DNA from: Oscillospiraceae bacterium
GTDB taxonomy: Bacteria > Bacillota_A > Clostridia > Oscillospirales > CAG-272
Reading direction: 5' to 3'
NCBI GenBank assembly: GCA_015063335.1
Contig: SVUH01000007.1
Coordinates: 1 to 58,626, forward strand
Length of the DNA: 58,626 nucleotides
The position numbers and the translations under genes were made by a program. The notes beneath the pieces are model-generated. The model did not search any database, was not told the origin of the DNA, and saw nothing but the letters and a program-made list of their open reading frames with translations. This document shows, one piece after another, positions 7,573 to 15,981 of the stretch. Within the stretch, counting starts at the first letter, position 1; each line of letters opens with the position of its first letter.

Positions 7573-10236
7573 TTATACGTCAGCGCCGCCGAGGTTTCCG
7601 TCAACCATACGGCGCATATATTCGTCCATGGTGATGAGGACCTGACGGGGCTTGTTGCCGTCGGGAGCACTTACGTAGCCCATTTCCTCCATGGTGTCGA
7701 TTATCTTTGCCGCGCGGCCGTAGCCTACGCCGAGTCTGCGCTGCATAAGCGAGGTGGATATCTTTCCTGTTTCTATTGCGAGCTTTACAGCCTCGCTGAA
7801 TTTGGTGTCTCCACCCTCCACGGGAGGCATGTCCGCGTCTTGGGCAGCACCTTTTTTGCCCATTCCGCATTTTGCGGCTTCTACCTCGATGCGGTTTACA
7901 AAGTCGGCATTATAGCGAGCCTCGCCGTTGTTTTCCTTGATAAAGCTTACGATCCTTTCGATCTCGTTTTCATGCACGAACGCGCCCTGAACACGAAGCG
8001 GCTTGCTTGCGCCGACAGGAGCAAAGAGCATGTCTCCGCGACCGATAAGGCTTTCCGCGCCCGCTACGTCAATAATGGTACGCGAGTCTACCTGCGACAT
8101 AACGGTGCAGGCGATACGAGAGGGCACGTTTGCCTTGATAAGTCCTGTGATAACGTCAACGGACGGACGCTGAGTACCGAGGATCATGTGTATTCCTGCG
8201 GCACGCGCCTTTTGCGCGATGCGGCAGATGTTGGTCTCGACCTCGTCGCGAGCCGTCATCATAAGATCGGCAAGCTCGTCGATAATGATAACCATGTGAG
8301 GCATAAATTCAAGATCGGGATCGCTTTCCGCAAGCGCATTGTAGCCGGTTATGTCACGAACGCCGACCTGCTCGATAAGCTCGAAGCGGCGCTCCATCTC
8401 CGCAACGGCACTTGCCAACGCTCCTGCTGCCTTTTTGGGATCGCTGACGATGGGGCAGTAGAGGTGCGGAATGTTTTTGTACATGTTAAATTCAACCTTC
8501 TTGGGGTCGATAAGTATAAGCTTTACCTCGTCGGGCTTTGCCTTGTAGAGGATACTTACGATAACGCAGTTGATACAGATCGACTTACCCGATCCGGTAG
8601 TACCCGCGATAAGCAGGTGAGGCATCTTGCCGATATCAAAGTGAATGGGGTTTCCGCCGACGTCAGCACCGAGCGCTGCCGTAAGCTTGCTCTTGGATTC
8701 GGTGAATTTAGGGTTGTCAATGAGGTCGCGCAGATAAACGGTAGCGCGGGTCTGGTTAGGAACTTCAATTCCTACTGCCGCCTTGCCGGGAATAGGCGCT
8801 TCTATACGCACGCCCGACGTTGCAAGGTTGAGCGCTATATCGTCAACGAGGTTTGCGATCGAGCGAACTCGCGTGCCGACCTCGGGTTTGAGCTCGTAGC
8901 GGGTGATCGTAGGACCGCGAGAGTAGGTGACCTCTCTGACGCCTACGCGGAAGCTGCGCAGAGTCTCAACAAGAATCTTTGCATTGTTCTGAAGCTCCTC
9001 GGTGTGATCAGAAGTGTCCATGTTTTTGTTCTTTGCGAGCATGTCGATGGACGGAAAAACGTAGGGCGCGGATATTTCGGGCACGTCCTCGCCCTCGTCG
9101 TCGGGAGCGACCGCCGCAACGTCCTCAAGGAGCGTATCTGAGTTTATGCGAGTCATATCGATCGAGGGGGGAGTTGGCTTTAATGTCTCTTCCTTTTTGG
9201 GAGCTTCTGCCATCTCGGGCTCTTTCGCAGGTGCGATAGGCGTATCAAAGCCCTTTATGATGTTGTCAATGTTGTCAAATTCACCCTTGTCAAAGGTGGG
9301 ATCGCCTCCAAAATCAAGCGGCGCTTGCTTTTTTTGAGCGATAGGCTCTTTGTCCTTCTTGACGGACACGGGCTCGCTTTGTACGGGCGTTTCGGAGAGC
9401 ATTTCGTCAACACTCATCTGGCGCTTCTTAGGCGCTTCCTCAGCCGCAGGCTCCTGCTTCGGAGGTGCGGGAGCGTGAACGAATGCGACGCGAGCCTTGC
9501 GTTCTTCCTCCTGCTGCTTCTCAAGAAGCTCCTTTTGCTCAGCACGCCTTTTAGCCACTACCTCGCGGCGCTCGTTTATTTTAATGATAATGTAGTCGGG
9601 AGTTAGTCCAAGAGCGAGAATTACGAACAAGAGGGAAAGGACGCTGAGAATTATGTAAGATATTACCGTGTCGAACGCAAGCAGAAGACCGCATGCGATA
9701 ACGCCTCCGACCGTGCCACCGCCCATGAGCATGTCTCCGTACAAGAGCGCGTCAATAGCGTCGTTGCCCATCTGTATAGGCTCGAAATAGCGTTGATCGG
9801 CAATAACGCCCGCAAAAGTGGAGATCATGACGAGCGTAAGAGCGCTCATCACTATCTGGAGAACGAGACGGCGCTTTGCTCTTTTATAGTCGTCGTATCG
9901 CTCGCCTGAGGGGTTCATGGAGCTCTCGTCCCATTTAATGTTGTAGAGTATCCATTTGATTCCGACGTATGCCATAGCAACGGGAAGAACGAATGCCGCA
10001 GGACCTATGACCGCGCACAGCCCCTGTCCTAAAAAGGCACCGACCTGACCGACACCGCCGTCAAAATTTATGAGAATGAGGCAGACGCCGATGATCAAGG
10101 CGAGAACGCACAATACGTATGGGATTATACGCATCGCCATGCTTCTTTTACGTTTTTTGTTTTTTGGCGCACCGTCATTCATTGATTTAGCCGCCGCTTT
10201 TACTGCCTTTTTTGCTATCTTCTTTTTTGTTGCCAT
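7573..10236 (-). CDS. ftsK: DNA translocase FtsK/SpoIIIE
   Basis: An 887-residue membrane-anchored motor that pumps DNA through the division or sporulation septum. A basic N-terminus is followed by four membrane segments (residues about 30-215), an acidic and Pro-rich linker (about 230-400), and the RecA-like motor. Walker A is IAGTTGSGKS (about residue 545), Walker B is in HMVIIIDELADLMM, and GTQRPSVDVITGLIKANVPS is a hallmark of the family. The C-terminal winged helix (about 820-885; LMQRRLGVGYGRAAKIID) is the gamma domain that reads polar DNA motifs. With spoIIE nearby, a SpoIIIE role in forespore chromosome transfer is likely, but a general FtsK role cannot be excluded. Confidence 0.96.
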   Translation of the reverse strand: MATKKKIAKKAVKAAAKSMNDGAPKNKKRKRSMAMRIIPYVLCVLALIIGVCLILINFDGGVGQVGAFLGQGLCAVIGPAAFVLPVAMAYVGIKWILYNIKWDESSMNPSGERYDDYKRAKRRLVLQIVMSALTLVMISTFAGVIADQRYFEPIQMGNDAIDALLYGDMLMGGGTVGGVIACGLLLAFDTVISYIILSVLSLLFVILALGLTPDYIIIKINERREVVAKRRAEQKELLEKQQEEERKARVAFVHAPAPPKQEPAAEEAPKKRQMSVDEMLSETPVQSEPVSVKKDKEPIAQKKQAPLDFGGDPTFDKGEFDNIDNIIKGFDTPIAPAKEPEMAEAPKKEETLKPTPPSIDMTRINSDTLLEDVAAVAPDDEGEDVPEISAPYVFPSIDMLAKNKNMDTSDHTEELQNNAKILVETLRSFRVGVREVTYSRGPTITRYELKPEVGTRVRSIANLVDDIALNLATSGVRIEAPIPGKAAVGIEVPNQTRATVYLRDLIDNPKFTESKSKLTAALGADVGGNPIHFDIGKMPHLLIAGTTGSGKSICINCVIVSILYKAKPDEVKLILIDPKKVEFNMYKNIPHLYCPIVSDPKKAAGALASAVAEMERRFELIEQVGVRDITGYNALAESDPDLEFMPHMVIIIDELADLMMTARDEVETNICRIAQKARAAGIHMILGTQRPSVDVITGLIKANVPSRIACTVMSQVDSRTIIDVAGAESLIGRGDMLFAPVGASKPLRVQGAFVHENEIERIVSFIKENNGEARYNADFVNRIEVEAAKCGMGKKGAAQDADMPPVEGGDTKFSEAVKLAIETGKISTSLMQRRLGVGYGRAAKIIDTMEEMGYVSAPDGNKPRQVLITMDEYMRRMVDGNLGGADV

Positions 10237-10313
10237 GTGTAGCTCCTTTTCTTTATAGCACTTTTTATAATAAACGTATAAAATTCCGTATTTACAAGAA
10301 AATATATATAATA

Positions 10314-10342
10314 ATTATATCACATTTTCCTGCGCGTTTCAA
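10314..10342 (-). promoter_or_regulatory. sigma-A promoter of ftsK
   Basis: Minus-strand TTGAAA (10337-10342) and TATAAT (10314-10319), 17-nt spacer ending TGTGA. Confidence 0.82.
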
Positions 10343-10410
10343 TAATTTTTTTGAAAATCGTTTGATTTTATTTGGTGATATTTTATTGGTAAATAAATAA
10401 TAAAGTATGT

Positions 10411-10452
10411 GCAGTTTTCTTTTGCTACTTTTCTTTTTTAAAAGAAAAGTAG
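10411..10452. repeat. Poly-purine hairpin repeat (family R-A), copy 1
   Basis: CTACTTTTCTTTT pairs with AAAAGAAAAGTAG, flanked by GCAGTTTTCTTTTG. It lies just before the ribosome site of the first TSUP gene. Other copies are at 17470, 18370, 29011, 38491, 38886 and 51868. Confidence 0.75.
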
Positions 10453-10464
10453 GGAAGGAGGAAA

Positions 10465-10851
10465 ATGAAAATATTCAGTAAAGATAACTCAAGGTGGTGG
10501 TTGCTCGCGCTATTCGGACTTTTAGCAGGAACGGTAAACGGACTTCTCGGCGCGGGCGGGGGAATAATAATAATTTTTGCGCTTAACAAGATTTTGGGTG
10601 AGAAGGCGCTTGATAAAAACGGAGCTTTCGCTACCGCTCTTTGCATCATGCTGCCAATATCTGTACTTTCGGTTCTTATATACTCATCAAGAGGGCACGT
10701 CAGTATGGAGGGCTTTGGAGTTTTTATAATACCCGCGCTTCTCGGCGGCGCTGTCGGCGGCTTGCTGCTCGGTAAGCTTAATGCCACACTTGTAAAGAAG
10801 CTTTTTGCGGGACTTATAATCGTTTCGGGAATTCTGCTTATAGTGAGGTAA
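10465..10851 (+). CDS. Half-size TauE/SafE (TSUP) family permease, subunit 1
   Basis: A 128-residue membrane protein with about four hydrophobic segments. GLLAGTVNGLLGAGGG near the N-terminus is the family signature that normally occurs once in each half of a full-length TSUP permease of about 250 residues. Transported anion unknown (family members move sulfite, sulfonates or similar). Start ATG 10465 is preceded by GGAAGGAGG. The second half is encoded by the next gene, which starts 3 nt after this stop, so the pair probably forms one transporter. Confidence 0.82.
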   Translation: MKIFSKDNSRWWLLALFGLLAGTVNGLLGAGGGIIIIFALNKILGEKALDKNGAFATALCIMLPISVLSVLIYSSRGHVSMEGFGVFIIPALLGGAVGGLLLGKLNATLVKKLFAGLIIVSGILLIVR

Positions 10852-10854
10852 GGT

Positions 10855-11307
10855 GTGATCAACGGAATTATAAGCTTTCTTATAGCGCTCGTTTCGGGAA
10901 TGGGACTTGGCGGCGGCGGACTTTTTGCGGTGTATCTTTCGGTGTTTACCGAAACTCCCCAGCTTTCCGTTCAAGGATTTAATCTTTTGTTTTTTATTTT
11001 TTGCGCGGGCGCATCGGTAACAGTCCAGCTGTTTGGGCGAAAAATAAACCTTTTTGCTGTTCTTATTATGACGCTTACGGGAATGGCAGGCGCTCTTTTG
11101 GGAACGCTCCTTGCGGGTGTTGTGCCCGAGGAGTATCTTAGGAAGATCTTTGGCATCATGCTCATAAGCACAGGGATCATAGCGCTTCGCTCTGCTCTGT
11201 CGGGGAGGAATAGCGGTGTCGGGGAGGAATATTCCAAAAATATATCGACAAAAGATACGCAAGAGAGAAAAAATACGACCGAGAGAGACGCGGAGAGTGG
11301 CAAATAG
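10855..11307 (+). CDS. Half-size TauE/SafE (TSUP) family permease, subunit 2
   Basis: A 150-residue protein starting at GTG 10855 behind GAGGTAAG, which overlaps the end of subunit 1. It repeats the half-family signature (ALVSGMGLGGGG) and has about four membrane segments, then a polar C-terminal tail of about 35 residues rich in Lys, Glu and Thr. It complements subunit 1, and together they cover a complete TSUP permease. The tail has no recognised motif. Confidence 0.8.
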   Translation: MINGIISFLIALVSGMGLGGGGLFAVYLSVFTETPQLSVQGFNLLFFIFCAGASVTVQLFGRKINLFAVLIMTLTGMAGALLGTLLAGVVPEEYLRKIFGIMLISTGIIALRSALSGRNSGVGEEYSKNISTKDTQERKNTTERDAESGK

Positions 11308-11448
11308 AAGACCGCGAGGACGAAAAAAAGGATCTTAGGTCGATAAAAACTTTTGCCGTGCGTCTCTTGCTCGCAAATTGCGACAAAGCTTTTGCACAGC
11401 TTCTGCTAAAATATATGCATAAGTAATTTAGCAAAGGACGTGTAAGGA

Positions 11449-13710
11449 ATGGACGTAAAAAAGAGTGTGCGGTTGGATACCGATAAAAAAATAAAGCTTG
11501 AGAGCTTGGATATTTTTGGAAATGCGCTGTACGTTGGCATAGGTGCGGCTACGGGAATGGCACAGCTCCCGTTTGGCGCTTTGCCATTTGGCTTTGCCTT
11601 GCTCTGCGCCGTGCCGCAAAAGAGAGTGGCGGCAGTGCTTGCAGGTCTTCTTTTTTCTTCGCTCGCGCAAGCCAAAATTCTTACGTTCGTTGGGTGCGTA
11701 CTGTTGACGCTTGCAATTCGAGCACTGCTCGGCATTATCGGCGGTAAGAAAAGGGGCGAGAAAATACTTGCACGGCTCTTCGAGGAGAACGTATCCCTGC
11801 GGGTGGTCTCAGCGGCGCTCGGTGCGTTTACGCTCGGACTTTACCGCCTCTTTGAAAGCGGATTTTTGTATTATCACCTCATTGGCGCTGTAATTTCGGT
11901 CGTCCTTGCCGCCCTGAGCTGCCTTTTGTGGGTAAACGTAGGAAACGTCACGGACGGAGAATACACCGAGAAAAAGAGCAAACCCCTACGTGCCGTCGCA
12001 TTTATGACGCTTTGCGTGGCGGTCGTTTGGGGACTTCGTGAGGTATCCTTTTACGGAATATCCTCCTCGGCGCTCGCGTGTATGTTCATATCCCTTGTGG
12101 TGATGCGCAAAAAGGGAATACTTTACGCGAGCTTTCTGTCAATATTCATGGGGCTTGCCGTGTCGGTCACTTATGCTCCCTTGTTCGTCTTTTCAACGCT
12201 TTGCTATGCTTTTGTGTCGGGCGTATCTCCCTTGCTTGCGGCTGCGGCAAGCTTTTCGGTCGGAATGGCTTGGGGAGTATATACGGACGGGATATTTGCC
12301 GTAAGCACTCTTTTGGCGGCACTTCTTTTTGCTAACGTATTGTTTTTAACGGTGGATAAGCTTTTTCTTACAATCGCTGACGAGGAAAAAATTGAAGCGC
12401 AAGAGAGCGAGGCCGTGGCACAGACCTATGACGACGCGCGCGAGATAGCTCTTGTCCGACTTGACGATGCGGCGGGGCGCATCAAGCTGCTTTGCGAGGG
12501 CTTTTCCTCGCTGTCGGATATTTTGCTTGACGAGGCAACATCGGAGCCTGATCTATCAGGACTCGGAGAGATGGCGGAAAGGCTTGGACTCGGGCTTTCC
12601 GTAGAGATAGGCGAGATGGCGCGCGCTGTCGGCGAGGATACGGAGGACCTTTATCCGTATTACAAGAGCGCCTTTGCCGACGGACAGCGCATGCGCGCCT
12701 TGGCGATGGATTACCGCGCGCTGTCGGACTACGTTGCGGGGATAATGGTAGAAAACCAGAGCGACTACATAGCGGACAGAGAGCTTGGCGAGAGGGTGAG
12801 CAAGGAGCTTTGCAAGGCACTTTCGCGCGACGATATGCGCGCGGGAGTTTTCGGAGAGTACGCGAAGCGTATATTGGTCACCTCCTCGGATGCGAGCGTG
12901 CTTGAAAAATATAAAACACAGATCGAAAATGCTGTCGGACGAGTGTGCGGCTTTCCCGTCAATGCAAGAGAGGCTTCGGAGCTTGCGGGAGTTGCTTACG
13001 TAAGCATGTACCGCGTCCCCGTGCTTGACGCGACGTGCGCAGGACGTAGGAGAAGCGCTGTCGGAGAGGAAAAATACTGCGGGGATAGCTTTGGCAGCAT
13101 TTTGCGAGAGGACTGCGGTACGCTTTTTGCATACGTCAGCGACGGAATGGGCAGCGGCAAGGAGGCGGCGGCAACGTCTGAGCTTTGCGCGGCGTTTTTA
13201 GAAAAGCTCTTGCCCGTAAGCATGAGAACCTCGGGCTCTCCCGACGTCACATTGCGCATGCTCAACGGATTTCTTTGCACGAGAAGCAGCTCGTCCGCAA
13301 GGGAGTGCGCCGCGACCGTCGATCTTGGGATCTTCGACCTCATAGGGTGTCGCGCGGTCTTTTATAAGAGCGGCGCCGCACCGACGTACGTATTCCGCGA
13401 CGGAGCGCTCTTTAAGCTTCACGCTCGGACAGTGCCCGTGGGTATTGTCAGCGAGCCCGACGTCGGTAAAATAAACATGGAGCTTTTGCCGGGGGACGTC
13501 ATAATTATGGTGAGCGACGGCGTTACAGAGGGGAAAGAGGAGTGCTCGGAGCTTTTCTCCATGCTTCGCACGCGACTGCTTACTCACACGGCAGACGGAC
13601 TTGCCGACGCTATAATGGAGTACGCAGAGGAGCGCGGCTGTACCGACGACGTTTCTGCCTTGGTTATCAAGATAAAGGAGAAGTCGCTACGACAGATGCG
13701 TGCAGGTTAA
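11449..13710 (+). CDS. spoIIE: Stage II sporulation protein E (SpoIIE)
   Basis: A 753-residue membrane phosphatase that activates sigma-F in the forespore by dephosphorylating the anti-anti-sigma factor SpoIIAA and also acts at the polar septum. About ten hydrophobic segments lie at residues 20-310, then a helical regulatory region (about 320-520), then a PP2C-type domain from about 535. Metal-binding blocks are GDSFGS, YVSDGMGSGKEA and IIMVSDGVTEG. It is somewhat shorter than the ~820-residue Bacillus protein. The gene starts at ATG 11449 behind GTAAGGA. Upstream, TTTGTCGCAA on the minus strand (about 11378-11387) differs by one base from the core of a Spo0A box; this is only suggestive. A terminator follows. 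Confidence 0.95.
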   Translation: MDVKKSVRLDTDKKIKLESLDIFGNALYVGIGAATGMAQLPFGALPFGFALLCAVPQKRVAAVLAGLLFSSLAQAKILTFVGCVLLTLAIRALLGIIGGKKRGEKILARLFEENVSLRVVSAALGAFTLGLYRLFESGFLYYHLIGAVISVVLAALSCLLWVNVGNVTDGEYTEKKSKPLRAVAFMTLCVAVVWGLREVSFYGISSSALACMFISLVVMRKKGILYASFLSIFMGLAVSVTYAPLFVFSTLCYAFVSGVSPLLAAAASFSVGMAWGVYTDGIFAVSTLLAALLFANVLFLTVDKLFLTIADEEKIEAQESEAVAQTYDDAREIALVRLDDAAGRIKLLCEGFSSLSDILLDEATSEPDLSGLGEMAERLGLGLSVEIGEMARAVGEDTEDLYPYYKSAFADGQRMRALAMDYRALSDYVAGIMVENQSDYIADRELGERVSKELCKALSRDDMRAGVFGEYAKRILVTSSDASVLEKYKTQIENAVGRVCGFPVNAREASELAGVAYVSMYRVPVLDATCAGRRRSAVGEEKYCGDSFGSILREDCGTLFAYVSDGMGSGKEAAATSELCAAFLEKLLPVSMRTSGSPDVTLRMLNGFLCTRSSSSARECAATVDLGIFDLIGCRAVFYKSGAAPTYVFRDGALFKLHARTVPVGIVSEPDVGKINMELLPGDVIIMVSDGVTEGKEECSELFSMLRTRLLTHTADGLADAIMEYAEERGCTDDVSALVIKIKEKSLRQMRAG

Positions 13711-13726
13711 AAACGGTACAGAAAAT

Positions 13727-13763
13727 AAAAGAGTCCCCGATACTCGGTATCGGGGACTCTTTT
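13727..13763. terminator. Bidirectional terminator between spoIIE and the topoisomerase gene
   Basis: Perfect 17-bp inverted repeat (AAAAGAGTCCCCGATAC and its complement) with a 3-nt loop and T-runs on both strands; the flanking genes converge. Confidence 0.9.
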
Positions 13764-13783
13764 GTATTGCTTCGGCTATTAAA

Positions 13784-15799
13784 TTATATATCCGCGTCCT
13801 TCATGTATTCGTTTCCGTGCAGAGCGATAAATTCCTTTCTCGCGGGGAGGTTGTCACCAAGCAGGGTGTCGAACATCTGCTCGGTAAGAGCTGCGTCGGT
13901 AGGAGTAACCGCGATAAGACGGCGTGTTGCCGGATTCATTGTTGTTCTCCACATCATGTCGGGCTCGTTCTCACCAAGTCCCTTAGAACGCTGTAAGGTG
14001 TACTTCTTGCCCTCGAGCGACTTGAGGATCTCAGCCTTTTCAAATTCGTTGTAGGCAAAGAGGATATTGTCCTCGTCCTTCTTGCCCTTGACGGTTATCT
14101 CAAAGAGCGGCGACTCGGCAATAAATACCTTGCCCTCTTTAAGGAGAGTGGGGAGCAGACGGTAGAACAGCGTCAGAAGTAGCGTGCGTATCTGGAAGCC
14201 GTCCTCGTCGGCATCGGTACAAATGATTATCTTCGACCATCGAAGCAGGCTCATGTCAAAGGTAGTGAGATCTCCCTTTACCTTGCCGTTTATCTCGACT
14301 CCGCAACCGATAACGCGTAAAAGGTCGGTTATAATATCGCTCTTGAATATCTTTTCATAGCTGCTCTTCATGCAGTTGAGCGTTTTACCTCTTACGGGGA
14401 TTATTGCCTGATATTCGGCATTTCTTCCGAGCTTACAGGACGTGAGCGCGGAGTCACCCTCAACTATATAAAGCTCTCTTATTGCGGGATCCTTGGAACG
14501 GCAGTTGACGAACTTTTCAACTCTGTTGGATATGTCGAGCGTGCCCGTAAGCTTTTTCTTTATGGTAAGGCGCTCGGACTCGGCGCGCTCGCGGCTGCGC
14601 TTGTTTATAAGGACTTGATTTGCAAACGCATCGGCAGCTGCGGGGTTTTCAACGAAGTATATCTCAAGATTTGATTTGAGGAACTCCGTCATAGCCTCGT
14701 ATATGAACGTATTGGTAATAGATTTCTTAGTCTGGTTTTCGTACGAGGTCATTGTCGAGAAGCTGTTGATCACGATGCAAAGGCAGTCTGCAACGTCTCC
14801 CCACGTTATCTTGGACTCATTTTTGTTGTACTTGCCCTGAGTTTTTATATACTTGTCAAGCGCGTAAACGAAAGCAACGCGCACAGCCTTGTCGGGCGAG
14901 CCGCCGTATTCAAGGAAGCTTGAGTTGTGGTAGTACTCCGTCATAGCTGCTGTGTTAGACACGCAGAATGAGAAATCCGCCTTGAGCTTGTATTCGTCCT
15001 TGTCCGCGCGGTCGCGTCCCTGTGTTTCAAGATGCCAAAGCACGGGCTGCGTAAGGCTTGACGTGCCCGCAAGCTCCGAGATATAGTCGGAAATTCCGTT
15101 CTCGTAGAAAAATTCCTTGGACTCAAACTTTCCGTCCGTGCCCTGATGCTCAAGCACGAATTTGATTCCCGCATTTACCACCGACTGACGGCGCATAGTC
15201 TCCTCAAAAAACTCAACGGGTATGTTTATGTCGGTAAAGACCTCTATGTCGGGGCGCCAATGAATGACCGTACCCGTTCGTCTTTCCTTTTTGTCAAGAG
15301 GGCGGGTGATAAGCTCGGTGACGGGCTCTCCGCGACGGAAGCTTATCTTGTATTCGTTTATGCCGTCGTAGGAATAAACGTCCATAAATTCAGAGGAGTA
15401 CTGCGTAGCGCACGCACCAAGACCGTTAAGACCGAGAGAGAACTCGTATGCGGAGTCGCCGTTGTTGTTGTCGTACTTACCGCCCGCGTAAAGCTCACAG
15501 TAAATGAGATCCCAGTTCCAGCGTCCCTCCGCTTCGTTGTATCCGAGCGGCACTCCACGTCCGTGGTCGTCAACAGAGATAGAGCGGTCGTTGTATGCCA
15601 CGACCTTTATTACGTTTCCGTGTCCCTCGCGCGCCTCGTCAACGGAGTTTGAGAGTATTTCAAAGAATGAATGCTCACAGCCCTCAAGACCGTCCGAGCC
15701 GAAGATAACGCCCGGGCGCTTTCTTACTCTGTCCGCACCCTTGAGCGCTTTTATACTTTGGTCATTGTACTGACTCTTTGCCGTATTTTTCGTAGCCAT
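13784..15799 (-). CDS. Type IIA topoisomerase subunit B (GyrB/ParE-like, divergent)
   Basis: A 671-residue ATPase subunit. The start ATG 15797-15799 follows GGAAGGTAAT; an ATG 15 nt upstream falls inside this ribosome site. GHKL motifs are ILSNSVDEA, DDHGRGVP and LGLNGLGA. The TOPRIM part reads YIVEGDSALTSCKLGR and ICTDADEDGFQIRTLLL, where normal GyrB/ParE has EGDSAGGSAKQGR and DADVDGxHI, and the tail has SKGLGENEPDMMW. The metal-binding Glu and Asp are kept but the surrounding signature is changed, so this is likely an additional paralogue rather than the main gyrase. No A subunit gene adjoins it. It is monocistronic. Confidence 0.9.
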   Translation of the reverse strand: MATKNTAKSQYNDQSIKALKGADRVRKRPGVIFGSDGLEGCEHSFFEILSNSVDEAREGHGNVIKVVAYNDRSISVDDHGRGVPLGYNEAEGRWNWDLIYCELYAGGKYDNNNGDSAYEFSLGLNGLGACATQYSSEFMDVYSYDGINEYKISFRRGEPVTELITRPLDKKERRTGTVIHWRPDIEVFTDINIPVEFFEETMRRQSVVNAGIKFVLEHQGTDGKFESKEFFYENGISDYISELAGTSSLTQPVLWHLETQGRDRADKDEYKLKADFSFCVSNTAAMTEYYHNSSFLEYGGSPDKAVRVAFVYALDKYIKTQGKYNKNESKITWGDVADCLCIVINSFSTMTSYENQTKKSITNTFIYEAMTEFLKSNLEIYFVENPAAADAFANQVLINKRSRERAESERLTIKKKLTGTLDISNRVEKFVNCRSKDPAIRELYIVEGDSALTSCKLGRNAEYQAIIPVRGKTLNCMKSSYEKIFKSDIITDLLRVIGCGVEINGKVKGDLTTFDMSLLRWSKIIICTDADEDGFQIRTLLLTLFYRLLPTLLKEGKVFIAESPLFEITVKGKKDEDNILFAYNEFEKAEILKSLEGKKYTLQRSKGLGENEPDMMWRTTMNPATRRLIAVTPTDAALTEQMFDTLLGDNLPARKEFIALHGNEYMKDADI

Positions 15800-15916
15800 T
15801 ATATTACCTTCCAAAAAATATAAGTATACTACTATATTTTATCATAAAAAATGCGTTTTGAAAAGGGCTTTTTTAGGTTTTTGTGTAAAAAAACGGTTAA
15901 TTCCCTAAAAATATAC

Positions 15917-15945
15917 TTGCATAAACTCTAAATGGATTATATAAT
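15917..15945 (+). promoter_or_regulatory. sigma-A promoter of murD
   Basis: TTGCAT (15917-15922), 17-nt spacer, TATAAT (15940-15945); the -10 ends 36 nt upstream of the start codon. Confidence 0.78.
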
Positions 15946-15981
15946 ATATATTGCCCCCGTATTTGGGGTTTGGAGGAGCGT

